Shown here: positions 48,319-58,321 of the stretch, piece by piece
How positions within the stretch are numbered: the first letter of the stretch is position 1
Layout of the letters: each line of letters opens with the position of its first letter
Source of the DNA: Calonectria ilicicola
Lineage: Eukaryota; Ascomycota; Sordariomycetes; Hypocreales; Nectriaceae
DNA: 64,000 bases
Direction of reading: 5' to 3'
Assembly: GCA_020809705.1 (NCBI GenBank)
Contig: CP085830.1
Location: forward strand, 1,240,001 to 1,304,000
Made by a program: the position numbers and the translations under genes
The notes under the pieces: model-generated
What the model was told of the DNA's origin: nothing
What the model saw: the letters and a program-made list of their open reading frames with translations, nothing else
Databases searched by the model: none

Positions 48319-49934
48319 TTATTCCAGAATGCCGGGCTGGTCCTTCTCCTCTGGTTTCTGGCCACCCACGATACACCTAGACCTAGTTAGATATGTCGAG
48401 CAAGCCTTTTAAATATTAATTTATGACACGTACACTTCAATGTAGGCATGGACGCTCGGGTTCAGGAGTTCACTTCTCATCCGACCCATGAACGCTTGCG
48501 CACCTTCAAATGACCACTGTATTCGAGTTAGTATTGTTATGTGGCGGAATGATAGCGATACATACTCCTAGCAGTTCAGTTAGACCTCGAAGCGAAAAGC
48601 CCTCCATCGCCTGGAGAAGGAATTGGCGATTCCATGCACCCCATTGCTTGAGTTGCTTGTCCTTTGGCCATGTACCAATTGGGAGCTTAATGCGCCGTTC
48701 CCTTAAGTTGATAAATCCAGCCTCCCTTATGGCATCCGTAGCCTTCTCGCATGCAAAAAACGTCTTGCCAAGGGCGGTACCAATTTTATCAAAGACATCT
48801 ACCCAGGTATTCATTGGGGAATCTGGTTTGATTGTGCCATCGTCTGATCGCGAGATGACAGAAAGCTCAACATGCTCTACCCACCCACCAGACTTCAGGT
48901 GGCTGGAATATGAAAATAAGTGCGTGTGACTTTTTGACCATGGTGGATTTTGACAATGACTTACCGAAAACATTTCTTCTGAAATTCAACCCAATGTGGA
49001 ACAGATCCGGTTAGAGCTCTGATATGAATAAAGTCGAATTTATTCTCTGCGTGAGTCCAGGGCTCGTTAATGTCGTCTACTTCGAAAAGACAGTTGGGTG
49101 GGACGAATGTTGGTTGGATAGGTGATAAGTCTACTCCCACAACCTCGGCTGATGGATACTCATCTGCGAATTCACTTTCATAACAATTAGCATCGAGGAG
49201 GGAGGAGAATAAGTCACAGAAGTGTCCCATGGATAGACATCATCCTGGGAGCGAGAACCCACATTGCCCAGATTCCCGTCCCACAACCTAAATCAAGTAC
49301 GTTCTATGCGGTAAATCAGCCCGTTTGTCTTGTCATTTCTACAACCTCATCTCTTACCTGCACGTCGCTTTTAATCGGAACATTGCATAATTTACCGTCG
49401 AGAAGAATTCGGTGTAGCTCATGTCTTGACAAATGTTAGAAATCAACATCAAGATATGGCTGTAGTAGAGGGCTAGCGTCAACGTACATCAGATCCTCGG
49501 CGTTTTGCTGCCTCTCATCGTTTGGTCCCCTGTGTGGTAATTAGGGTCTGACTTTGGGTAGATTAAATATCTGAGTGCACACCAGTATGCGCCGTCCTGA
49601 TAGGCATGATACCGTCGTCCATTTTCCCATTTATAATTGAGAATGGAAGATCTCAGGGAGCTAGAATCGCTCACTTGTAACCTAAGGTCTATAAACAATT
49701 GTGATTGAAAATCTGGAGTATTATACGCACGATTCGGGATAGGTGGAGCCAGTTTCATCCGCATCCTACAAGCGTGAATATCGTATGCGCAAAGCGGGGT
49801 AGATCGACGGTAGTACGACTTACAACTTCAATAAGCTCGGTTGGTGAACTTTCCTTGATTGGTGAGTGATCTTCTAGAGTCTGGCTTTCCACAGTTTGGG
49901 TTGCAGGTGTCGGGGCTGACTTTGGTGAAGACAT
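48319..49934 (-). CDS. LaeA-like SAM-dependent methyltransferase, copy 1
   Basis: Ten short exons: 49824-49934, 49731-49765, 49583-49681, 49488-49529, 49358-49424, 49263-49303, 48965-49174, 48566-48902, 48428-48516 and 48319-48376. All phases close to give 362 aa. Family landmarks occur in order: SSILNYKWENGRRYHAYQDG, then the SAM motif [20 protein letters not shown], then VVGVDLSPIQPTFVPPNCLF, FDFIHIRALTG and GGWVEHVEL, ending near VGGQKPEE. LaeA-like proteins include regulators of secondary metabolism and many methyltransferases of unknown substrate. The last intron uses a weak GTCATA donor, chosen because it restores the usual (V/I)xGxKP ending. A second member lies 2.1 kb to the right on the same strand. 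Confidence 0.87.
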
Positions 49935-50812
49935 GGTAGAGGCGCACAGCTGTAGTCTGATTGGAAACTGATGGAGCAAAGAATGGAAGCAATCAACAAA
50001 CGGAAGAAAACGGCTGGCGCGGTGAAATATTTTTCGACCTGCAGACCGGAGCAGGGATTACGGGAGGGGTTGTTCACTCGCGTGTTGGTTCAGACATTGC
50101 AGGGTCTGTTTGATGCGTAGCTGCAGAATACAAGGATTTAAAACAGGAAGGAGTACGCAATCAGATCAGAACCGAGACGCACGGGTGATTCGTCTTCTCT
50201 TCGCGTATCAGCGTGATGCACCTGAGATTTGGTTCTTCGAGAAGAAAGAACACATCCAATCAAGAATCTGTTCAAACTATGAGCATTTAGCGCATATTTA
50301 TTTACTGGTATCGCAAACTGTCAAATCTGACGTTTTGTTTAAGATTTGAACCATCCAGATGACCGTCCAGATAGCTCTCAGGATGGTATTTGCCCAAAGG
50401 AAACATTATCTTGATACGCAGCCCCTACCTGCATTCAAGGATGTACTGGAACAAAGGTATAGATAATTGTAAATTAAAAACCATTTGAAATTAGACGCTT
50501 GAATACACTATTTTCACATGCCTGCTTCCTGTAGATCATCCCATATCACCGGTGCTGGTCTTATGCTCAGTTTTCGAAATAGACGAACAGAATTGAATTC
50601 ACAGTGGGCGTTTCTAGGGTCTGTTTTGTTTTATATTTTTCTGATTCTATTGCATCCTTGTCTTTTGTTTGTTTTGCTCCTGAGAGCATGCTTCTTCAAG
50701 TCAGTGAATCACAGCCCTGGCATTTTAATTTACCCACCTGCCTCTAGCTTACAGCTCCTGAAAAACTCCTCCTCTTCCCCAATCTTTGAGCCCTTTGCAC
50801 CTCGCTTCAAAG
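49935..50812. other. Divergent intergenic region
   Basis: Lies between the LaeA-like copy 1 (minus) and the H3-like locus (plus) and should hold both promoters. A hydrophobic open frame at 50518-50868 overlaps the H3-like first exon in another frame and is not supported. Confidence 0.55.
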
Positions 50813-51319
50813 ATGGCACGCATGATTTCTACCGGATGAAAGGTTTCTCGCAAGCCTTACAAATATAGGCGGGCGAAAACGGCTTCCTACAAGCGCCAGC
50901 ACAAACCTAGCAGTAAGTCCTGGATCCTCATGTATAGAGTCAAGTACTTATTTTGATTCAGTTGCTATGGCGAGCAAACTTTTGGACTTGCGACAGGACC
51001 CAGATCTTGACTTTCCCCAGCTGACTTTTCAGCGACTGGTCCAGGAGATCGCTCAGACGTTCAATACAAACATCCGCGTCAAGTCTTCGGCTATGTATCC
51101 CCTGCAAAAGGCTACCGAAGATTATCTGCACAGGACTTTTCAAGGTTGGTATCAACAATTTACGCAAGATTTACTGATTTTGACCTTGGTCCAGCTTCAA
51201 TTCGGATGGCGCAGCATGCCGGTCGGGTCACTTTGGAGGTTGAGGACCTGTGGGTTTTGGACAAGATGTTGCGTGTGTCTGGGAGAGTTGGTATCCCAGG
51301 AACATCATCCCCATATTGA
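50813..51319 (+). pseudogene. Divergent histone H3-like gene with an in-frame stop in the N-terminal tail
   Basis: Exons 50813-50912, 50962-51144 and 51195-51319 join in phase to 135 codons, almost exactly the canonical H3 length of 136. The tail begins MAR and contains STG-stop-K followed by RKPYKYRRAKTASYKRQHKP, equivalent to the STGGK and RYKP regions of H3. The histone-fold part follows: LTFQRLVQEIAQTFNTNIR, then SSAMYPLQKATEDYL (helix 2) and AQHAGRVTLEVEDL, aligning without gaps to H3 FQRLVREIAQ through HAKRVTI. Loop 1 has canonical H3 length, so it is not a CENP-A type. Codon 9 (50837-50839) is TGA where H3 has Gly. Either the gene is dead or translation begins at the internal ATG 50967, giving a tailless H3 fold. 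Confidence 0.75.
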
Positions 51320-51599
51320 AGATAAGCGGATTACCCTGAAATGCGACTCAAGGTTATCTGAAAGCAGTGAGATGCGAGGCTCCATCACGCGGAACAAGGA
51401 AGACTATGGTATGGACTCAGTGCAGAGCGGAATAATTTACGTGTGTAGATTAATGACAAAAAGTCCATGCTCCTTTTCTCAAAAATAGTACCCACAAGAA
51501 CCTCTGATGCGCCCAGAAGCGGCGACCGTGAATCTTACTCGGCTTGTTTAGGTGTATGAATAATATTAAGAACCCCTGATCTCAACCAATAAGAGCCAC

Positions 51600-51684
51600 G
51601 CCCGGTTAGCTCAATCGGTAGAGCGTGAGACTCTTACGAGTACACGAAATCTCAAGGTTGCGGGTTCGACCCCCGCATCGGGCT
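51600..51684 (+). tRNA. tRNA-Lys (anticodon CTT) with intron, copy 2
   Basis: Plus-strand copy, 85 nt: acceptor GCCCGGT/ATCGGGC, D arm TAGCTCAATCGGTAGAGC, anticodon loop with CTT, 12-nt intron, T arm GCGGG-TTCGACC-CCCGC. All pairs are intact. Both flanks match the copies at 43957 and 54518, which lie in the opposite orientation. Confidence 0.93.
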
Positions 51685-52068
51685 GTTCCTATAAGATGCG
51701 ATTGCTAAGCGAGGCTTTATTTTTGGCGATTTTTTTTGCTGTCATGATTGACTGTCCCACAGGTTGGACAATGACCTGTATGAGAATAGCAGTAAAACAT
51801 ATAACTTTCGCTAACAACCCTTTCTAGGCTAAAGATCTGAGAGCGACACGAACTCTGGATGATGCATCACCCTCGTAGTTTATTCTTATTCCATTCATAA
51901 TCTGATATAATATAGTGACACGTCCAATGTAGTTGACCAATTTGGTAGTATTCGCACGAATATCCAATACAGAAATTTATTACGATCGTACCAGAGGTTC
52001 ATTATCTTTGCACCTGGAAATTGCCTAAAATTCTCGTCCTATCATGGGTTGCACCTCAGGTTAGAGGT
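51685..52068. other. Intergenic spacer
   Basis: The first 45 bases repeat the conserved 3' flank of the tRNA-Lys copies. The rest is AT-rich with no gene. Confidence 0.6.
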
Positions 52069-53496
52069 TCAAGCTTCGGGCTTCTTTCCGTAAATGGAGC
52101 AGCTGTTTTGAGAATCAGCACATTTTATGTTCGTTGAGGCCAATCCCGGATCGACAGATACTTACATTGGCCAATAGGCATGGACTTTTGGATTGTCTAG
52201 TTCCTTCCTTACTTGAGTCAGGAAGATTGTGACCTCTTCACGTGACCAACCAAGTGCCCTGGTGAATGGTGCCATTGTTAGTGCTTCGAGAGCGGCTCCG
52301 GTATTTTCGTTGTTCCATGCACCAAGTTCCTTGAATTTCTTGTCCTTGGGCCAGCGGTTAGTTGGCCATTTGAAACGGCCGTCAACAATATCGGTGAATC
52401 CTGCTTTGGCCATGTCATCCCTGATAGCCTCGAACTTTACAAAAGGTCGACCCAATTTCACAGCAGCTTCGTCCAGGAGTTTGCACCATTTAGAGAGGAT
52501 GTTGTCCTCTGTCAAAGTGTTGTCATCGCACAGGAATTCGCAGCCAACATCTTGGACCTCAACCCAACCACCTGCGTTGAGGTTCCTATACAGGTTAGTC
52601 TGACTTTCACATTGGCCTGACCAAGGCACCACTTACTCAAAGACATTATTGAAATAGACGGGCCAATCCTTGATGCTAAAGTTCATAAATCTGCTGTGAA
52701 TATAGTCAAAATGCTCATGATAGTTCCATTCCTCATCAATATCGTCGATCTCAAACCGAACATTTGGAGGCACGCTGGTGATGCATTAGCTGATGGGCCA
52801 GCGCATAAATAGGGTTGGGGACATACAAGCTTGGTTGAATAGGTGAGAGATCAATGCCCAGTACCTACATTTCAAAGTCAGTTTGGTGTCACGTCTCAGG
52901 GTAACTATATCTGACTTGAGATTCTGGATGCTCATCACCATAGTCCATCGCCCAGATGCCTGTTCCGGTGCCAACATCAAGCACTCTGCCGACCTTTGCA
53001 TCTTTTTGATTTGGAGGTGCTATTCCTAGGCGGCCGTCGAAAGTGAGAAGACACAGGTGGTGCTGCAGATCTGCTCACTGTCAGGGAATGGCATAGTGTA
53101 ATATCGGCAATTTCACAACGTACCAAGTCTTTCATTCTCAATCTCGTCGTTTGGTAGGTTATATTCTGTTCTTAGTTTCAACATCATAACACCACCAATT
53201 GAAACGAGGAAAATTGCTTACTCCCTTCCTTGTAGCCATGATATGTCCTTCCGTTCTCACGCCGGTACTCGAGAATTGAGCTGGAGATGCTTTGGGTGGA
53301 CGAAGCTGAATCCTAGTGCTTAAATTAATCACTGTTCGCTTTGCGAAAAGCCAAAATTATCATACATCACCAAGAGAGGAGTCTCCATCGGTGTCGTGGA
53401 GCTAAGTCAAAAATCAGTGTCGGGGGATTTCGCGAAAGACAGTGGTGAAACCTGTTCATCAGCAACCAAGACGGGATTAGCTGCAGTTTGGGCCAT
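52069..53496 (-). CDS. LaeA-like SAM-dependent methyltransferase, copy 2
   Basis: Nine exons: 53452-53496, 53366-53401, 53222-53312, 53124-53165, 52916-53070, 52827-52864, 52637-52774, 52166-52585 and 52069-52102, in phase for 332 aa. Landmarks in order: SSILEYRRENGRTYHGYKEG, YNLPNDEIENERLDLQHHL, the SAM motif VLDVGTGTGIWAMDYGDEHP, VLGIDLSPIQPSFVPPNVRF, GGWVEVQDVG and the closing CSIYGKKPEA. This is the standard LaeA-like architecture. Several splice sites coincide with copy 1, as expected of old paralogues, but the sequences have diverged widely. Substrate and regulatory role are unknown. The gene lies between two inverted tRNA-Lys copies. Confidence 0.9.
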
Positions 53497-54517
53497 TTTC
53501 GCTCCAGGACAGAATATGCACAGGATTCAAAAAAGCTAGGCGAATTCTTGGTCAATCCAAGAGATATTTTTCTTGTCAAATGTCCCTTACCCCTCATGTG
53601 CCGTGCCACGGGCTTTTAATGTGGCCCCGCCCCCTGCCAACACGAACGGTAGCGAGCCAATTGCGAGATGAAGCAACTGCATGTTTATACCATGAACCAA
53701 CAGAGCAGGGTTCTGCTGCAACGGAAACGGGTCTACGGATCAGTTGGCTTCCGGTGGCGTTCAAAATATGGGTATTCTTGCTTGGTCGACGCAATCACAC
53801 ATTGAATTATTTCCCGAGATGGGAAAATGCAGAATGATTCAGCACTAACGTCAAAACAAACATTATTTTGCAAAGACGATGAGATGTTAATTAAGAGTAG
53901 GAACGGAATAGCTTCCGGCGGGCCGTCCCAACGTGGCGTATGGGGCATGCAAGTTGGTGGCAACTAAATTTCTTCCGTCAGACCATGTTCCGGACCACGT
54001 CCTAATGCAGAGCAAGTGCTTGATGGTCGCTGTGAACAGACAAGCAACTGCACCCTGATGCTACGTCGGCCCACAAGCGAAAAGAGTACGATGAAGTCCC
54101 GTGTTCAATGTCGTGCCACTGGCTGCTCACTTTTTGCTGGCTATGCAGTTGGTGGCAGAGCAACCCACTATTTTCTTGGCATGACGATTATGCAGACACT
54201 TCAAATAGGAAATGAGATAAGAAATGTGCTTCTGATTGTAGAGCGGCAAGTGGTTTGCCTCTTAAATTGCTGGTCGTCAAAGCCTTATCTGAGCACTAGT
54301 GAGAGCCGTACCTGATGAGGCATGAGAATCTCTCTATCAAGAGACGAACTTTTAGAGATGAAACGTGCCGCATTTTTCTTTTGTCGTCGACGACTAAAAT
54401 AAAAAAAAGAAGAAGAATGAAAGAAGTCTTCTACTAAAAGTATACAAACTGGTCATGACATTAAAGGCCCAACCAAAAAATAAAGCCGCGCTTAGCAATC
54501 GCATCTTGTATAGGAAC
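53497..54517. other. Intergenic region
   Basis: Promoter side of LaeA-like copy 2. The last 40-odd bases before 54518 are the conserved tRNA 3' flank. No gene supported, and the open frames at 53580-53837 and 54016-54315 look like chance. Confidence 0.55.
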
Positions 54518-54602
54518 AGCCCGATGCGGGGGTCGAACCCGCAACCTTGAGATTTCGTGTACTCGTAAGAGTCTCACGCTCTACCGATTGAGCTAACCGG
54601 GC
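54518..54602 (-). tRNA. tRNA-Lys (anticodon CTT) with intron, copy 3
   Basis: Same 85-nt gene as copy 2 on the opposite strand, with intact acceptor stem (G at position 1) and an identical intron. The flanks match the other two copies for some 40 bases at the 3' side and about 18 at the 5' side. Confidence 0.93.
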
Positions 54603-54915
54603 GTGGCTCTTATTGTTGGGTGCGGGGTCGCCTAGCACGAAAATTATTCCTCGGGCTGGCGCTGCACGACATCGGGATCAGTAAATGAAGAGGAATATTC
54701 ACTGCAAACCTGTACAAAATACATCAAGATATTGTCGGGTATTATTTATCAAAAGAGGATGAATTTTGTTTTTCAATATTCATTATTAGTCAGAACCGGA
54801 CAGCTCTCGAACGTGGTTCGTGGTTACATCCCATCTTCGAGAATTATTCAACCCACCACCAAAAAAAAATAAACACAAAGGACAGCGGCATCACGAACGC
54901 CGATTCGGTTCCATA
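54603..54915. other. Intergenic spacer
   Basis: Short region between tRNA-Lys copy 3 and the 3' end of the oxidoreductase gene. An A-rich stretch lies at about 54860-54875. Nothing else seen. Confidence 0.6.
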
Positions 54916-56101
54916 TCAATAGCCCTTCCAAATCTGAGCCAATTGTTGGTGACGGAATGCAGCATCAGAAAACGAGGCCAGTCCCTCGCCGTTCCCATCT
55001 GCAAAGGCCTCATACAATGCACCTACTGTACGGGCCATGACCGGCAACTCTTCCTGCCAGTCTTGCCATCCCCACAAGACACTTTCTACCTCGTCCGTTT
55101 CAAAGTTTTCGACTTCGATTTTCACAGAGCCTGAGTCGGCGCTAGCCTGCAGTGCCGTTGAACTCTGTGAGATGAGGCGAATTTCTCCCTTCTCGCCATT
55201 GATCTTCCATGTGAGAGCCGGCTCTCCGTGGAACGGCTGGCCGCGTCGGAAACGGAATAGCACGCTGGCTCCTTTTTGGGCGAGCTCCGAGGCGGAAAGT
55301 GTACCAGCCGCAAATATCAGGTCTGGAACATCGGACGTGACAGTCTCAACGATGGTATTGGTGGCTGGGTCGCGAACCTTGACTTGCGGCCTCTGGATTT
55401 GGAGTTGACTCGTGAAATTGCCAATGTCTCCCAGAACATGTTGTACTTGATCAAATACTGCAACTTCATTAGCATTGGAGTTCTATCTTATGAAGGGTTG
55501 ACGCACTGTGGGCAAAGCCGATTGTAACAACATTGCCTCCAACCGACTTTTGCGTAAAGTACTTGAGCCCACTGGGAACCACGTCGCGAGAGTTGGTTCC
55601 ACCTGATGCGTAAATCTCACTGCTCAAGACCTTGCCAATTTGACCCTGCCGCACAAGCTCGCGAAGCTTGATCACTGTTGGGGCCAATCGGCCTTGAATG
55701 CCGACGACGGCGCGGCTGCCGCTCTCTTTGACTATGCTCGCGAGGTCATCAGCATGAGAAACGTCCTGAGCCAGCGGCCATTCAACAAAAAGGTTCTTTC
55801 CGACTTTGGCGCTGGGCAGTGCTGTTTCGTAGTGAACATCGACCCGAGTGGATACGACTACAAACTCGATGTCCTTGTCGTTTGCCAGAGACTCAGCGTC
55901 ACCGTAGGCCTTTGTCTCCTTTGGAAGATTGAAATGCTCAATGGCTTTGCGAGCAGACTCGACGCTACTGTTGCAAAGTGCGACAATCTCGTACCTGGCA
56001 CGTCCACGAGGCGACAGCAGGTATGGGAGGTGAGCGTTGGCGGCCCACGATGTTTTAGCCGAGACAGAAAGGCCAATGATGGCGATGCGAATGGGTGCCA
56101 T
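54916..56101 (-). CDS. Gfo/Idh/MocA-family NAD(P)-dependent oxidoreductase (Gal80-like)
   Basis: Exons 55507-56101 and 54916-55463 encode 380 aa. The N-terminal Rossmann domain begins MAPIRIAIIGLSVSAKTSWA and includes DIEFVVVSTRVDVHYETAL and NLFVEWPLAQD. The usual EKP at the active-site loop is EWP here, a feature of Gal80-like members. The C-terminal alpha/beta domain includes GGNVVTIGFAH, joined by the splice to AVFDQVQHVLGD. Members oxidise sugars or inositols. Gal80 itself is a regulator that binds NADP. Loss of the Lys in the EKP motif raises the possibility that this is a non-catalytic regulator. No galactose genes are adjacent. Confidence 0.88.
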
Positions 56102-57225
56102 TTTTTGCTGGTTTGTCTTATGAGTTAAATGTGTCACTTCCCATGTTTCTTTGAAGAATTGAAGGCTTTTGTACCGTGATGCTGAGGAGGGGTTGATGAT
56201 GCCATCCTTGTGATTTCTAATCGGGCATTTGTAATACTGCTAGTCTTGGAGGTAGCATCAGCCGTGCATCAAACCAGCCACCACAATATTAGTCTCCCCG
56301 CAAAAAGGAAATAAGGAATTCCATCCTCCGGTAGGGAATAGATTCGCTGAAACACATTCTTCACAATAAACAGTCGCGGCCAGCATGTGATTACTCTAAT
56401 TTGCCTCGGTTGAGATTTCTATTTACCCGCCTGTCCCAGCATCTATCGTCGTCAAATACGACCAAGCGACCACTTTGATATACACATGTAATGTTGATGA
56501 TTGGGTCTGGCTGCCAAAAGGCTGGTGACAATACTCACTGGGTGATGCACAGTCGTTTTGTTGGTGGATTTTATTCAGTGGTCAAAGGGTTACCCAACCT
56601 AAACAGACCTCTTGATTAAAGATGAGAGGCGTATATTCATTGCAATTTGCATGGTAAGGAACCCCTCCCTATACAAACCACTAGTTTATTTCCTCCATGT
56701 CTTTTATTTTGAACTTCATAAACCACTGCTGTACCCAGCTGTGAAATTGGCCAAAGCGTTAGTGGAGCAGATCAAGCATTTTGCTCACAATTCAACAAAC
56801 AACACAATCCATCGAAAGAAATATGGGATGAATAGCACATGCTTCGATGTAATTAACCAGGGCTGCTGCAAAATAGCAGTTGTTGGCTCTAGATCGCCGC
56901 AGTGAGGCGATGATAGATGGAAATAGTTTTGGGCATTCCCTTGCCAATCGTCCCACCGCAACTAGCACAGATATGGAGCCTAGACGTCAGCCTGGGAATC
57001 CACGCGGTATTCTCCGATGGTGTTGGGTCTAGGCACTTTCAGCCAACACAGGATATCCCTAGCCGTGCCTACACTACCACTGCCGGCTGATATCAATACA
57101 CTGTGGCTCAGCACAAGATCCTTCTGTGACTATTTCGACTTGACTGCGCCACTAAATTCGCCAGCATACAATAAAGCCCGATATGCGCCATCTCAGCTAA
57201 ACAAAATATGCGCCCAACAGCAAAC
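56102..57225. other. Divergent intergenic region
   Basis: Between the oxidoreductase (minus) and the ankyrin protein (plus). Holds both promoters. Open frames here (56612-56905, 57017-57253) lack support. Confidence 0.55.
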
Positions 57226-58230
57226 ATGTCAGCACCGCAGCAGCAACAAATAGCAGCTAATGCAATTCTGGAAAAGATTCCCATCCAAGAGCCTGGCGAC
57301 TATGACATTGTCAAGACGTTCAGTGAGTATATGAGCCAACGGCTTCTCCACCTCACCCCATTCCGGTCTGTCTGTAAGGATGGACCGTTGTCGACTGTTG
57401 TCGCCATCGTCACTGCAGCGCCTTGTTCACCAGCTCTCCTCCACCTCGGTCTCCTCACCGCACTCCGGGCTGGCAATATCGATGTCGTTCGTTATTTCCT
57501 TGAGAATGGCACGTCCATGATTCGCAGCACGGCAGAAGAAGTTCTCAAGGCGCCGCAAGACCGGTGGCTCCCTCTGTTTGAGCTCATCTACCAGCATGGC
57601 TGGACTCCCAACACGCGGGGCCATGATGGCGATGTCTTACTCCCGAGAGTTGTCACAGATCGCTCCCTTCTTAAATGGTTTTTGGACCATGGTGCAGACC
57701 CCAATCTCGACATACAGGGCCCTCACCCTTACAGAAAGGGTGGGCCAATTACGAATTCGTGTTCAGCGCTCCAGGCAGTCGCAGCTAAAGCGACAGTAGA
57801 AGCCGTGCAGATGCTCCTTGATGCAGGCGCCCGCATTCAAAACGGAGCACCGCTACACTATGCGGCGGGAGCCAGTCCAGTCCCTATTTGGCAGAGTGAC
57901 AGGATGACATTAAGCAAAGAACTTGATGAGAGCAAAATCCCAATCATGGAGCTGTTGGTTGCAAGTGGGGCAAATGTCAACCAGCTCATGGACACACCTT
58001 ACCAAGAACCTCGGTCTGCTTTGCTTAAAGCGATAAGGACCGGAGCTGTGGAACGGGTGAAGTGGTTGCTAGATCATGGTGCCAATCCCTTTATACAGGA
58101 TCTAGGCTCAACTCCAGCGATATGTGCAGCTAGACTGGGCAATGCCAATATGCGGACGGCTATGGAGAGAGGAATCGCGGCAAGGAAATGGGTCACGGAT
58201 GCGACAGAAGAGACACAGTCGCATACCTAA
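57226..58230 (+). CDS. Ankyrin-repeat protein
   Basis: Intronless gene, 334 aa from the ATG at 57226, with another in-frame ATG six codons earlier at 57208. An N-terminal Gln-rich start is followed by four to five ankyrin repeats: LLTALRAGNIDVVRYFLENG, then LLKWFLDHGADPNL, VEAVQMLLDAGARIQNGAPL, LLVASGANVNQLMDTP and VKWLLDHGANPFIQDLG. No other domain is seen. Ankyrin proteins of this size usually act as protein-binding scaffolds. The partner is unknown. The gene converges on the transcription factor, with 91 nt between stop codons. Confidence 0.85.
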   Translation: MSAPQQQQIAANAILEKIPIQEPGDYDIVKTFSEYMSQRLLHLTPFRSVCKDGPLSTVVAIVTAAPCSPALLHLGLLTALRAGNIDVVRYFLENGTSMIRSTAEEVLKAPQDRWLPLFELIYQHGWTPNTRGHDGDVLLPRVVTDRSLLKWFLDHGADPNLDIQGPHPYRKGGPITNSCSALQAVAAKATVEAVQMLLDAGARIQNGAPLHYAAGASPVPIWQSDRMTLSKELDESKIPIMELLVASGANVNQLMDTPYQEPRSALLKAIRTGAVERVKWLLDHGANPFIQDLGSTPAICAARLGNANMRTAMERGIAARKWVTDATEETQSHT

Positions 58231-58321
58231 ATAGAAATATATCTGGATAACAAATTTGAGACCCTGACTTTTTATCCGCTTTGAGTATCAGAGGGTTGCA
58301 AACTTCAGGACTCAGCCTACT

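Noticed and set aside
50518..50868. Hydrophobic 116-codon frame upstream of the H3-like gene
   Set aside because: It overlaps the H3-like first exon in another frame and looks like promoter and leader sequence. No homology recognised.
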